64,000 nt of DNA from Solea solea. Taxonomy: Eukaryota > Chordata > Actinopteri > Pleuronectiformes > Soleidae. The stretch covers positions 13,066,985 through 13,130,984 of the forward strand of contig NC_081146.1 in NCBI RefSeq assembly GCF_958295425.1, in the 5' to 3' direction. Numbering within the stretch: position 1 is the first letter of the stretch; each line of letters begins with the position of its first letter. The translations under genes were made by a program, and so were the position numbers. The notes under the pieces are model-generated. The model had not been told where the DNA came from, made no database searches, and saw only the letters and a list, made by a program, of their open reading frames with translations. Positions 24,892 to 37,975 of the stretch are shown one piece after another.

Positions 24892-26319
24892 TCCCTCCTT
24901 TCTCTGCGACTCCTCTTCCACTTTCTCCTCATGGAAGATTTAGCTTCCATTCATTTATCCTCATTCAGGATGACAAAAATCAATCATTTCATTCTCTCTG
25001 GATGGCTACCCGTTTAGAATGGGGACAGCAACTGAAATGAAATACACATTTCCCTCAGCTGATCCCCTCTTGTGATAGATTTGTGCAGCAACAAACGGGT
25101 GGAGGTTGGATTCCTGAAGTCAAAATGGAAGTGTTTGTACTATACATCTTCTAATCACCCTCAGTGCACAGACACCAAGGTGTTGATAAAACTCTTATCT
25201 TAGACTGAATGCATGACAGGTTACTGTAGTAAGCCAACCATGTCATATAGAACCAGGTTGTGACTCACAAGTGGCATTTAGCACTTTGTCAGAGGCCCAG
25301 TAAGTCTTAGGGGGAAATATGTGTTTACAGTAATATGATAAGATGAATGGAAGGGTTTGCTGCTTAATTACATTAAAACCATGCAGGAATCCAAGCCCAG
25401 AATAAGGAGATGCTTTAGTTTGTTCTTGTTTTAAAATCCAATGCTTTTGCCTCTCGGATTATTTCGAGCTTCATGAGTTATTTCACAGCTTTAAAACTGA
25501 TATGTGAAAGTGAGGCAGTAACAACAAGAGGGAAACAAAGACAAATATGCTGATTTTTCAGCCCATTGATCCTTATTTCTTTTGTGCCTTTTTTTTTACC
25601 GTTGTCTGAAAGTCTTTAAGGTTTTCTTTATGCGATGGCTTATTCACCAGATCAATAATTCACTGAGGTGGCAATGTTGTTTTAGTTTGGATGAATATAA
25701 GTCATATCCATTTCATGAAGCTTTGAATAGCGTTCATCATGTAACAATATTCAATATTCCTTGGAAGGAAAATAGGTTTGCTGCATGTATTGCTGCGAGT
25801 AATATATAAAAGTATTATAGTTGTCCACGAGGTACATGAGAGATTTATTCTTAAGTTTCATATTATTTTTCCAGTGTTATGTATTCATGGATTCCTGATC
25901 TTCTGGAGCACTGATGCATGATGTGTCAAAAACCCAGATTAAATGACAATACCTACTGTTGAAATTGGGATTGTACTGTGTCAGATTTTTGTCGGGGAAA
26001 TGTGTTTTTTGTATTATTTACATCTATCATTTATTGGAGAACATAAGCACATATACATTTAGATATTCCAATTCTGGATCTTGATGTTTTTTGTCACAAA
26101 AAAAAAAATACCTCACGAGAACTAGTGTCCTTATACAGCCGCCTGGATCATATCTTTGCTGTTCCACGGCAAAAAACACGCAATACCATTTCTGTTGTGT
26201 TTCTCATAATACCGTATATATAACTCTGTGTAATGAAATGCAGTCTCAAAACACAACGCTGTATGAGAAGTCTAAATGTCAAAAGGGAACAGGAAAATGG
26301 CCGGGACACACACCTGCTT

Positions 26320-26645
26320 GGAATGATTAAGCTGTAGCGATTCCTTTTTTTCCCCGTCCAACAAATGATTGCAGAAGCCGACAAAAGGTGTTGATTCAGA
26401 GGGCAAATTAAGCCCTGAACAGGCAAGATAATGTGCCTGTGATCAATTAACACAGACACAAGGTGTACTGGTTTCACTTTGAAACTTTCAGGGCCAGCCA
26501 ACGGGCCCCTCTGTGCATTTCAGCTGAGCAGCACTAATCAGTTCTGTGGCGTGCTTCTAAAGGCAGCCCTGGACTCAAAGTATGGATTTTGCCTGGGGAC
26601 TCTCCCCAGGCAATGAACTGACTAGTCAAACATGTTCACAGCAGC
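26320..26645. promoter_or_regulatory. candidate conserved noncoding block with AP-2-like hairpin
   Basis: Complex sequence with AATGATTAAGCTGTAGCG, GGGCAAATTAAGCCCTG, TGTGATCAATTAACACAG and GCAGCACTAATCAGTTC. A perfect hairpin lies at 26589-26613, whose arms each look like an AP-2 site (GCCTGGGG). Confidence 0.4.
26589..26613. other. perfect 10-bp inverted repeat (AP-2-like arms)
   Basis: Arms TTGCCTGGGG and CCCCAGGCAA are separated by ACTCT. Both arms resemble the GCCTSRGG core bound by AP-2 factors. Confidence 0.85.
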
Positions 26646-28635
26646 CCTAATCTTACTCTAGGACACTGACTTGACATGAAAGCCCATATATCTATATTTA
26701 TATTTTACACATAAGCTTTGTTGTTTTAAAAAAAAAAAAAAAAAAAAGCTGCTGCAAAATAAAAGAGTGTTTTTTAACATGGGGGGGGGACAGAAATGTC
26801 TCTGAAGTTCAGGATAAAACCAGTGTATTTTATCTCTTTGAACAAGCGGCTGTAAATAGATTGAAAGGTGGATGTGCAACAGTTACAGACTCTCCACTTC
26901 ACCGTGGGTTTGATCTCCTTCACGTTCCCTTTCCTTGTGAAGGACACCCAATAACACCGCATAAGCACAAACTTGTCCGCTTCATTGTTCAGTGGTCAGT
27001 ACAGTTCAAGCACACGTTAAATACACGCGCGCTGATATGGAGTTGAGGTTGATTGGGGCAGCTCCGCGGGGTCGCACATTAAAAGAGCCCTTGAATCGCA
27101 TGTGAAGCTTTACATACAGTAGGTACTGTCAGCTTACTGTCACGATGTTTCCTCATGCAGCAATTGTGTAAGTGTTAATCTTGTTTGAGAGAGAGAATAT
27201 GCAGGCATAACAGCCAGGCTTAGGTGGGAGGCAGATGATGATATATCTATGAAAGTGAGTAATATGATGTACCTTATAAAGGCTGGCTCCACAGTGAGAG
27301 AGCACCTTAATCCCCCCTCTAAACCACCCTCTCCATCTCTGTGAGGAGCTGATTTTGCTCTGCTTTGAATCCTCGTGTCTCCTTCTCTCTCTCTTTGGTT
27401 TGTCTTGAAGTGAGAGAGATATCTGCCGGTACTATTTTCTTTGAGATTAACTGACTGATGGGCCTCTTCGAAGCGCATCATCCTCACCATATGGCTCATG
27501 GCAGATACAAATCACATATAGGTGTTGGGGCAAAAGATAGCGCTCATAAAATACTCTTGTCTGACAGCGTGTCAGGGTGTGGCCTCTTACAGCGTTGGGA
27601 GCCTTATAAATTGAAGGATTTGTAAATTGTCTGTACATTCGGGCAATTGAAAGTTCTCGATTTGAGTGATGATGGATGGATATAAGGCGGGTGTGAGAAC
27701 AGGGATGAAATTCGGTCCAGTCTGTAACCATGGTCTTAGACCAACAAAAGCACTTCAGTGCATGACACGTGTTCCTACAATGTAAAATGTGGTGTTACTT
27801 TTGGCTTTAACAGCCTTTCCTTGAGAGGAAAGTAAACGAACACTTGCTTCTCCGAAGAATTCTTGTGTTAACTGCTAGCTAATGATATTATATGGAACCC
27901 GTGGCCTTGGTAAAACGTATTACATTTCTAGGCTTGAATGTATCATGCTATGGATTACAGTCCAGCCTCTGGAGGGCCACAAACCACATTAGCTTATATT
28001 ACCAAATTTGAACTTTATGCGTACAAACCCACACCCACCGCACAGGGTTTTAGCATTTTATATGTCATAATCCCCTATTCCCCACCATCATATCCCCCTC
28101 CCTAGTCTCTCCTCTGCAGAATGACTATTAGGTTATTGAGAAATTTACCACACATGTCATCCCTAAGATGAATGTCTCCGTTCTGATGTGTGAGGAATGG
28201 AATCTGAGCAGAGCCGGAAAGACGATAGTCAGGAAAAAAGAAAGGAATGGTCAGCTGTGAAAACATGGGCAGTGCCAGATAAGGCGCTTCAGTTCACTTC
28301 ATGCGAATCCAGATCCCAAACCTGGAGGAGGTTTGTGTGCAATAACAACTTAAGGTGGTAATTATCTGCTACCTTCTCCTATGGAAAGAGGGGGAGACAG
28401 AACGAGAGAATATATGCAAGTAAAGCGCTGTAATCCATCTATATAGATATATGGTGAATGTATTTTAAATAAGTATACATTATAATGGACAATAAAAATG
28501 TAATACGCGGACTTTCTGTCTTCATGTGAATGAATGACACTACATTTCATAAAGTTCACAAAGTTTATTATCATATATCCCGCTCTCTTTCTCTGTGTTT
28601 GCCCATATGTGTGCATGCACAGGGACATTGTGAAC

Positions 28636-28680
<45 letters not shown>

Positions 28681-30799
28681 GCGCCCCTGTTCTTTACCCA
28701 TCAGATGGGAGTTGAGGTCAGTCCCTTTGGGCTGTTTAACAGACATCAGTTGTCCTTTCTTCTTCAGGAAATGGATGCAGCTGATTACTATCCGAGGATT
28801 CATAAATTCTTTATGGGCAAGTTGAAGTTATAGGAGCTGATGAATTCAGTCTGTGAGACGGCCCATGCCAAATACCCCCCCCCCCCCCATACTGCCCTCA
28901 TCCACAATGGCCAAAGAGATGAAGGAAGAGTCTGTCTGTATACTGTATCTCTCAGACTCCGTCCCTTTTCACTCTTACCTTCCTCTCTTTTTTTTTTCCT
29001 CTCTGCCATGGTCCTGTCTCTTTATCTCTCTTTTGTCTCTCCCCATCTCCTTCTCTTTTACCTTAATCTAAAAACTGCATGTGACCATTTAGCAAAACCC
29101 CGAGGAGCAAACCAAGACTTGTTTTCAATACCCATTTCAGAGAGTGCCGCTTGAAGTTTTCCTACATAATGTACTCCGTAAGATTGGCCTTGTTCTTCCA
29201 ATGTTTCAATCCTATCTATCCCAAAATGGACTTTACAGACACTAGCCTGCCTGTCCCCGAAGGCCATTATCATTCTTTCGGGTGGTTGTCTCTGCGTTTA
29301 CATTAGGGCTTATCTGCAAATTTGTGAACTTTTACCAAATGTAGTCTGTCCAACAGTTGACGTCCAACATCCTTTTCGACATCAATCAGTGTTTTAGTTT
29401 CCCCTTTCAAAGCCGTATGAGGCCTTGATGTTTTTCTTTTCTGAATGGATATCCAGAGGCACAGTCTGGTGTACTGTCCTCTCTTTCTCCCCTTCCATTT
29501 CCAAACACTTTTTCCTTGGGTTGTCTTGTGTGGGGTGCTCACTAACTAAGCCAATCTGGCTACACCAAGCATGCAGAGGAGTTATCCACTGGTCGGGGGT
29601 GTTTATATAAATGAGGACAGTGTGACGCCCCAGGGTGTTTCTCAGTGGGTACTATTCCTTCAGAAAAAAAAAAAAAAAAAAACAACTCTGTGTCACTTGC
29701 TCCTCAAAGTCCCTCGCCTTGTAAATAGATTTTGATGGATACGCTTTCCTCCTCGCCCTCGCACTCCAAGTACAAATGCTTTCGCCGCATAAGACCCACT
29801 ACTCACTTCAGTCTAAGTGTACACAGCTACACATCCATACATAATCAAACACTGGCCACCTACTAGAGTAGGATCAAAACAAGCGTGGGAACAAAAGTTT
29901 GTCAGAGGAGCCTCTGCCTTATACACTCAAACAAAGATGTATGGATTTTGTATAGCTGATTGGATGACCTTTCACTGGTATAGTCGGAAGTGTAGTCTTT
30001 GATGTGAGCCTCCCGCTGGGCATAGGTTTGTGAGCATAAACAGTCTGCCTGGATCATTTGTAGGTTATCACTCAGATGTTTGCTAACAGTTGTTTGGTCG
30101 AAAAACGAGTAAATTGTGGTCACTGCGTCCAACACAGTCCTTTTAATGATATTTCAAAGTAAAAAAAAAAAAATGTAATTGAATTACAGTTGAAAAACAC
30201 ATTTTCTGTTGCTTTTGCAGCTCCGTACCAAACCAATTCATGCACTCGTTTGATAGATTTCTTGTCAGCTTTGATTACGAGAATGACTTTTTGAAGCCAC
30301 ACACTTCCACTTTGACGGCGTCCTATCGAATAAATAATGCTTGTTGGGGATCTGCAATTAAAAAGGGCGCTGATGTGGAAACCAGCATTTCTTTTTCGAG
30401 GATGAGGTGTTGAAATAACAGTCGACACAAAGAGGCTCTTTACACCCGCTCCTCTAATGCCGAGCAAGAAAGAAGAACAACCCTGCTTGATCTGGCCATG
30501 TGTGATGACTCTTGGAGGTCAGACGGGTTAAATGGTATTTGATTAAAATCAGTAGATGGCCAACTCTCTCTTTTTCACACATGTGCACATACAGACACAC
30601 ACTTGCACACGCACAGATGCACAAATAGACCCACCTAGTCTGGTCTGTTGGGAATAAGGAAAAGAAAATAGCCTTCTCTCTGCTCTCCCCGTCTTGTTGT
30701 GGTTGTGGTGGGGGCTTGGAGGAGAAGTGGGCTTGGGGCCTGGGGGGGAAGGGGGTGAAGTCGACCTGTATGTTTGGCTGGCAAAAAAAAAAAGAAAAG
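26646..30799. other. intergenic, no gene recognised
   Basis: Holds A-runs (26729-26747, 29663-29681), a G-run (26782-26789), a (GT)n array (28641-28678), a C-run (28875-28889) and pyrimidine-rich sequence (28960-29060). Complex patches at 27060-27330 and 30190-30460 are not distinctive enough to call. Confidence 0.5.
28641..28678. repeat. (GT)n microsatellite
   Basis: Nineteen uninterrupted GT units. Confidence 0.97.
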
Positions 30800-31020
30800 C
30801 CTTGCCACTGTTTATCAAGCCACGGCAAATCCAATTAGCCTGTGGCCTGCCTTCCAACCCTATTAACCTGCTCAGCTGTGAGAGCACTCAACAGCTCCTG
30901 CCAATATCTCATTTCTTTCAGCCGTTGATAAGATCGGCTCAAGATATTCAGTGGGGTTCACTTCAGCCCCACATCAGATGTTACAGCTGCTGCCGAGGCT
31001 TTAAAACCACAGCATCAGCC
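30800..31020. promoter_or_regulatory. candidate conserved noncoding block
   Basis: Complex sequence with ACGGCAAATCCAATTAGCC, CTATTAACCTGCTCAGCTG and CGTTGATAAGATCGGC (GATA-type core). Bounded by A-rich and CT-rich tracts. Confidence 0.3.
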
Positions 31021-31300
31021 CTGATCTCTCTCTCACTCTCTCTCTCTTCCTTCCTCCCTCTATCTCTATCTCTCTCCCCTTCTTTCTTTTTTCACAGTCT
31101 CTTCATTTTCTTCTTTTCCCACTCCCTGTGTTTCACCCCACTCCGCTACCAAACACCTGTCACCTCTGTCTCTTCCCATCTTCCTGCCATTCGCCTTGCT
31201 CTTTTTCACACCCCATACCTCTTCCATCATCACACCTACCACCTCTCTACCTACCTATCTCTCTCTCTCTTTCGCTCACTCTCTCTCTCTCCTCCGTCAT
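31021..31300. repeat. CT-rich low-complexity tract
   Basis: Long pyrimidine run with TCTC and TATC repeats. It generates most of a Ser/Leu/Phe-rich 214-codon open frame (30694-31338) that is not a credible protein. Confidence 0.9.
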
Positions 31301-31329
31301 GTAGCTACACAGAGACAACAAAACAACTA

Positions 31330-31670
31330 GGACAGTAACTTCCAGGCCTATGGCTTGTTTCCTCCCAGACAGCGATCAGGGCGCAGGCCCCACTGTCTGA
31401 CAGGAGGGGAAACAGATTTTTCTTATCACGGCCTGCCCACAAAGGGCCAGGCCAGACCCGCATGATTAGCATTCCTTGGTGGAGATGTGTCAACCCTATT
31501 TCTATCACAGAGACAGATTGAGGCTTTCACTCAGACTGGCGACTGAGTGACACATGGCCCTGACCAGGGGGACAACATTGTTATTTGAGTTAAGAAATCA
31601 ATTTGTATCAAATGTACACTGTAATTTATTTGTTGCCTTTGAAGGGAACCTGGCTAAGATAAATGGGAAT
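31330..31670. promoter_or_regulatory. candidate conserved noncoding block
   Basis: Complex sequence with CACTGTCTGACAGGAGG (inverted TALE-type cores), GACCCGCATGATTAGC, a weak CTCF-like TGACCAGGGGGACA near 31563-31576, and AAGAAATCAATTTGTATC. Confidence 0.35.
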
Positions 31671-33189
31671 GGACTTCTTTTCCCCTCTCCCTTACCTTGA
31701 GCCTGAGCCGATAAAGTTCTTGTGAAGCCCATGATAGTTCCCTGCGTCAGAGTAAAAAGTGACAAACATGTTTAAAGTTGCGCAGTGATCTTTAAATCTC
31801 AAAAAGAACACCTTGTCGGACATGATAGAACATTTTTACCTCTTCCCTCCCGTCTGTCAGACAGCTCTGCTGACATACGGCTTTAGTATTTTTGCTGACA
31901 TTTCGCTTTATCACATACATCTGGTGGCGAATGGTGAAGCGATATTTGTCCTTTTAAAAATGTTTTTTTTTTCTTCTCACTTGATTCACGGTGAACATCC
32001 AAAGCTGTGAGATCAAGATGGTCTTTGGGGGATTAGAAAGATGAATCCTTTTTTATTTTCATCCCTCTGAAACAATATTTATATTTTCCTGGCATGCATC
32101 CTTTACACGAGTAGAAGCTCCAAATTCCCTGATAAAAACTTGTTTATGCTTTTTGTACCAGCAACATTTTAGAATAATGACATGGTTGCTATTCATCACT
32201 GAAATAAATTACAAATGGAACTGAATTAATGCATCTCTAAAAAATTGGGTTTGGTTTTTTTTAGCTGATAACAGTGTATCATAAAAAATAAATGTCAACT
32301 CACAATAATGGGATTTTCTGTATATGTATTTTTTATAATGTTACATTTGTGTAACTGTAAACTTTATTTTATCTACAATTTGTGCATACCAGTTTTAGAA
32401 ATGAATAAATAAACATGTTCAGTTGCTCAGTAACTACTGTATCTACTATAATTCATTGTAAAATACAGACCATCGCTGCGGCTTACTTTGTAAACCAAGC
32501 AATATCACAAATATGAGGAGGAAATCTGTTTTCACTTAGTCTACTGCTGCTTCCCTGCTGCCCGAATCTGAGGGACAAACATCTTCTGCATCATTGTGCC
32601 ATAAGGACTTAACACAGAATTCAGCGGGGACCACTTCAAATGGAAAACCTCTCAGCACTTCACAATTATTTTACATATCGGTGCACATTAACTCTTGCAT
32701 ATAATTGCAGCCACCCTGGGTCTGTGAATACAAACTAGTGTAGCACACATATTTGCCTTTTTTTTTTAATAGCATGGATCTTTCAGTGAATTCAAATACA
32801 TGCAGTCTAATCAGATCATTATCAGGGGTAGCCACGAGGTAGAATACCCTCAAGTTAGTGTTTATTTATTAAACTGCCTATTTTGTCTCGTACTTTGAAA
32901 ACACTTATTCTGTAACTTTAACCACACACAGACACAGACACCCACATATGTATATATGTAAATATATATATATATGAAAGTTTGAGTATATTTAACATGG
33001 ATAGACGGAAAAAAAAAAAAAAAACACAATTCATGTCTGTCCATTTGGGAGGAATAAACTCCATGTCTTTTCTACATCCGAGGATGGGAATTATGAAGAA
33101 TAGCAGACTATCCCATTAACATCAAGAGGGAGTTTAGCATTTCTCAGAACCTGGAGTAAGAGGGGAAAAAAGCAGGTGGCTATCTCTAC
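31671..33189. other. intergenic, AT-rich
   Basis: No gene recognised. AT-rich at 32040-32480, with a (TA)n run at about 32949-32976 and an A-run at 33010-33024. Confidence 0.55.
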
Positions 33190-33480
33190 ACATCAAACAT
33201 ATATTAAGCCTCCAGGTTGACCCAGCAATGCTTCTTATTTTGGATTTTTCACTGGGCCACAAAGCAGAGCCTGTCCTGAATTTCAGGACAAAATTTAGAT
33301 ATGCAAATGTCCTCAAAGGATCCATGATTGAAAAGGGATGCCATATTGCCTCAAAGCCACATACTCTAAAGCTAAACAAGATTAGGAAAATTGAATCATT
33401 TCAAAAGCTGTGGGCAGAATGTAAACTGGTTAGCATTCTAATCCTTTGGGCCAGGTGACCAACTCAGCATGTGTACAAAC
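33190..33480. promoter_or_regulatory. candidate conserved noncoding block with palindrome and octamer
   Basis: Complex sequence with a perfect inverted repeat TGTCCTGAA/TTCAGGACA (33272-33290), an exact POU octamer ATGCAAAT (33301-33308), AAAATTGAATCATTTC and GTTAGCATTCTAATCC. The palindrome and octamer are only 10 bp apart. Confidence 0.4.
33272..33290. other. perfect 9-bp inverted repeat, 1-nt centre
   Basis: TGTCCTGAA, then T, then TTCAGGACA. It is symmetric enough for a dimeric factor; no specific factor is assigned. Confidence 0.85.
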
Positions 33481-33558
33481 ATTGTGAATGAAAAAAAAAC
33501 AAATGAGATGAGAGCCTGCAACTGTACATTGGCCCATTTGGAAAAAAAAATAAAAAAT

Positions 33559-33583
33559 ACATATATATATATATATATATATA
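33559..33583. repeat. (AT)n microsatellite
   Basis: Twelve AT units. Confidence 0.95.
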
Positions 33584-35194
33584 CCTGAAAGGTTTCCTAT
33601 ACCTGAGAAGTGTTTTATTTACCAGCTTTGTGAGATGTCCTTGGCAGGTTTTTTATATCATTAAAATTCTGGCCTAATTTCCATCCTGTCATTCTCTTGC
33701 CATATGTTTGCCTTGGGAAGGTCTTGTTTACTTGCACGCATCTTCCCTTCTCATTCTTTTTTCACAGACATAGCCGACTATAATTAGGTATTTATTTTCT
33801 ACAATAGCATTACTCTCCTCGTATTTATTTGATTTTAGTTGTCAGTGTGCGGGCCTTGGCTTCTGCAGATCCTTGCATGGTGGTTGTGGTAATTTTTTTT
33901 TATAATGGCAATATAAATTGTTTGTACTTGAATGGAGACGTTGACGTATCTCTGCCATGCACGGGGAGGTGATTTGCAAAGGATGTTCAAACAAGAAGTT
34001 AACTCTTGACCATTGATAACAAATGAGTAAACAAGTGACTCTCTAATAAAGTATTATATTTCCAAAGTTGAAGTCCACAATCTGCTATAGATGAATAGCT
34101 TAGAAATAGTTTGAATGTATGCCAGCTTTGCTGATGCGTTACCATACAGGGGGGCATCTTTACTGCATTTGGATGGTCTTGGATGCATGCAGTCTTATTG
34201 ACTGCACTCTGGCTGACCTTTATGCTATGTTCTCAAGACTCCACTCTATATTTGTCACATCAACAGCGGAGCGATACTCTTTCCAAGCTGCTCTCAAATG
34301 TCATTGTGGGAATCATTTCTTGGGTCAACACCGGAGTTAAGGTATACGTGTTTTGGACACCGAGACACTGACTGACGTACGAATGAATGCTGTGCAATGG
34401 GTTTCCATTATTGTGAGATGGATATCTCAACATTTCCACGTTCCTAACACCATGGAAACACATTTCTTGTGTCATTATTTTTATGACGTTTCTAGCGTCA
34501 CTGTAATTAATATTACAACTCGTGTCATCGTATTTATGATGGGCTAAGAACCTTTGAGGCTACTGGGTGAATTCAGGCCCTGTCAACAGAGATTTTGTTT
34601 GAAGCACTGGGGTCAACAAATGTCTTAATCCCCTCATGTCAGTGAATCACACTGACAGAGTGATAGATGTACCCAGCTTTGTCATCTTTTGTAAATCTGG
34701 TGCTTGCGTATGGCTGAGTTCAGTGAGTTGTTACATAGTGTATATTCTATATGTTGTGCTATGTAAATATGCTTAAATATTGAATTGGTAATGATGGATA
34801 TCGGCAGTAAAGCCATCGGCAGGAGTCTTGTCGATGCTGACATGGGCCGACAGGGCCACATACTCTAACCTGACCTGACCACCCTGTTGGATATAAAGTC
34901 ATCACCTGCCCGACAGCCAATGGGGCGGTGTGTCCCAGGCTTAAGGTGCCCGGATTCCCTCATCATCATCATATGCACTGATGTATACACATAGACAGTT
35001 TTGATGGTACCCTTTCACAACAAACAACAACACACACCTATTTTGGAAATAACTTAAGTGGACTTAAGTAATTTGCCACAGCTATTTAAAAGTGTAACTC
35101 CCAATAGGGATAGATATTCCTGGTATTTTCATTGTGTCTACAAATATTAGTGGAGTGATTTTCTTTTCTTTTTTCTATGGTTATTTTTCTGTCT
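33584..35194. other. intergenic, no gene recognised
   Basis: Ordinary AT-leaning sequence. A complex patch at 34430-34560 has GACGTTTCTAGCGTC (an imperfect inverted repeat) and GTAATTAATATTAC, but is too short to call. Confidence 0.5.
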
Positions 35195-35614
35195 ATGACC
35201 ATAGAGCTGATGTGACGATGCTAAATTGCCCCAGTTTTGTCTGATCAGTCTACATAATATTCTCCTCGAAGCTTTGGAGATTGTCCAGACGCATTTTTAG
35301 CTTATTAAAATCTGACGTTATCATGTTTTTCTTTCTGTATTGGCGTCGTCCTTGGAATTTAACAGAGATGTAAAGTCACTTGAGCTTGGAGTTCAGGGTA
35401 AATGTCTTTGGATGTTGTCCTTGGCTCTTTGTCTACATACTGCACTAGTCTCCTGATCAACTTGGGGTTGCATTTTCTCTCTTGGCCATATCCTAGGAGG
35501 TTGGCAACTGTCCCATGGACTTATATATAATATTTGCCACTGTAGTCACAGGAACATGAAGCTCTTACAGCCTCATCTGTTGACAAGGTTGTCTCTATAT
35601 TTCTTTCTGAGCTC
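35195..35614 (-). pseudogene. decayed Tc1-like transposase fragment (DNA transposon)
   Basis: Read on the minus strand across several frames it keeps recognisable Tc1-family pieces in the right order: ELRKKYRDNLVN at the start of the helix-turn-helix domain, VTTVANIIYK, then TVANLLGYGQERK (second DNA-binding domain), DKEPRTTSKDIYPELQAQ, and TDQTKLGQF, which corresponds to the first catalytic Asp motif (TDETK; Asp codon 35246-35244). Frames shift and stops interrupt it. The C-terminal half with the other catalytic residues is not recognisable, and no terminal inverted repeats were found. It is an old, dead insertion. Confidence 0.8.
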
Positions 35615-37279
35615 CTAGTCTAATTTAGAATATCTTCCTCAAGTAAACAGTAATTCATTCATTTCCCCACTTTTTATTGTTTGCTGTATAACATGCTCAA
35701 CGAATGCTAATGACGTGTACATGAGACAATTGCTTTGCATTTTAAAAACTTTTTCTTTTCACAAAGACTGACACATTGCTTCTGTGTGCTGCACATGTTT
35801 TCCACGTCTGCATGTACTAACCCTGACCAGGATGGACCTCTGCTAACACTTAATACACCCTATCTCCAAATGTGAAAGAAAATGGAAAAAAAGGGGGGAA
35901 ACAAAACTGTATTCCAAATTGCATGATTTCTCTGTGCATGATGTCCCATCCCATCATGGAGTTTTGTGCGAATTGGCTCACTATTAAATTTAAATTTCCA
36001 TAAGTTGTTTGTATTGTGACTGTCACTAATATGCTGTTGGATTTGTAAGGGTTTATAGGAGATGGATGCAGCTGCCTTTCTATTTTACATTTATTAGTTT
36101 TCATAGAGCAGTTGACACTTGCAAAATGCCAAGCCTCTGGACACCGACATTATTCTCGTCAAAGCTTCTGAAGAATGCAGCTATCGTAGATCAAAAAGGA
36201 AGTGGGGACATGCAAATAGCAAAATGAAAGGTATGTGATATTTGGAGTGGAATCAGTCTTTGCTCCGGAAATAAGTGAAGATCTAAAATTTGAAATCCAA
36301 CACAAGACGAATTCTTGAACCCAGAAGGGCCAAACATGTGTTCACAATGTGTTGGACACTATTGGACACCGACCTGTCACACCACTGCTGCCTTCATGAC
36401 CAAAATGACTTTTTTTCCCCTCAAAAAAGCACTGTTTAGATGCAGTGCAGGCTTTTTAAAGTGTGACAAATATATTTGTATAAATATTTACCTGTCTTAT
36501 GGCAACCCCCGAACAACTTAATCTGACACTCGTATGCCGTCACTGATATTTGACATTTGATAATTAGTTATTTCCTAGGTCGCGCGATGTGAATGTGGTT
36601 ATGCTAAAATCTAAAAAGAGAGGCGCACGTCATTTGCACGACTCTAACCAAATAAGAATCTGTAGTTCCATTCGCAGCTGTGAAACTTGAGTAAAACATG
36701 AACGTTTTAATATGTGCACCTAAAAATAATCTGTAGCTCCATAACACCCAGGAAATGTGACGCTGGCCAACCCTCGTACTGAACAAACTATGTGTCTTAG
36801 CCACCGCTCTGTTTGTAAAACACTGTTGATGGCAGTGTACAGCATCAAGAGCTTGAAACTGAAAATTGGTTGTGCTTTAGAGAGATTTAGTTTAGCTTTC
36901 ACGAGGAGGGTTCAAATGCCATGTTGCTCACTATTAATCCCAAAAAAAAACAGATTTACTAGTTGTAAGATATTTGCAAAGTGCGGCCAGTTAAGAAGGG
37001 AATGTGTTAACGGCAAGGGGCAACGGTGTCACAGAGTCGTCGCCTGAGAGCCTGAAGTGAAACTTCGGTCACAGCAGAGTGCAGTGTGTTAAAGTGAGGA
37101 GCCAAGAATGTGTGTGATAAATCTCAGTCAACCCAGTGCTAAGTGTCAAATTGTGTTTATGGTGTGCAGATTGCATACAGCTTGTTTTCTCCAAGGCTTG
37201 GGCCAGGACAGGCTGCTTTGGCTGTCAGACATACTGACAGCCGAGGCGAGCTTGACTCTAGCTAGCATTGTTAAACAGA

Positions 37280-37425
37280 TTTAGTTGTTTTGAATGGCTA
37301 TCTAGCTGGCTGAATGACTAACTGGATGCCTAACTGAGTATCTGCTTTAGCGTCTGATTATTGGTTGGCTTGATGCCTCAGTGCCTGGTTGGTAGAATGA
37401 TTGGTTGGCTGGCTGGCTGTCTGAG
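37280..37425. repeat. degenerate GGCT/GACT tetranucleotide array
   Basis: Repeated words such as TGGCTGAATGAC, TAACTGGATGCC, TTGGTTGGCT and GGCTGGCTGGCTGTCT form an eroded tandem array of CTGx units. Confidence 0.8.
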
Positions 37426-37710
37426 TGAGGCTGTGTGATATATGATGTGGTTCAGTGTGGTTGCGATTAACAGATTGGCAGAATAGTTGCATCCATTAAT
37501 AACTCCACCCTACAGGGCTGGAGCAGTCCCAAACTACATGCTGTTACTGCACTCGCATCACATTTTTTGGAAAATTAATAAACCTAGTTATGTAGATTGT
37601 GATTTCTGAAATGTGTTCACTCTTCCATTTGCAAGTAAATACAATATTGAGTACTGCTGTGAAACAAAAATGCATCAGAGTTGTCATCATCACTATGCCT
37701 GGCTGTCATG

Positions 37711-37732
37711 GTGGTGGTGGGGGGGGGGGGGG
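37711..37732. repeat. GGT then poly-G run
   Basis: GGTGGTGGT followed by about 13 G. A G-rich run with G-quadruplex potential on the plus strand. Confidence 0.9.
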
Positions 37733-37975
37733 TTCACTGTTCCCTGCACTGCACATAGATCTTCTTTAAATCTCACCCACTCATTGCTGCAGGGATTGAA
37801 GAATTTAAGTTAATAAACTGGCTCATAAGGCAAGATTAAAGATGCCGTGTAATTTGATTAACTGACTGAAAACGAGGGAGGCCACAGATGGGAAAATAAG
37901 CTTTTCCAGGGCCTCATTAAAGGGAACAATCCTGTAAAACCTCATGGGTGAAATTCTACTATGAAGAAGCTCCTT

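Larger units (their letters stand above)
24331..26319. other. intergenic, no gene recognised
   Basis: Contains CT-rich sequence (24470-24500), the (CA)n array and a C-run listed separately. AT-rich and featureless at 25550-26120. Confidence 0.55.

Noticed and set aside
30694..31338. 214-codon plus-strand open frame
   Set aside because: Most of it is CT-driven Ser/Leu/Phe repeat with no domain.
31563..31576. CTCF-like TGACCAGGGGGACA
   Set aside because: Two or more core mismatches; kept only as a note within the enclosing block.
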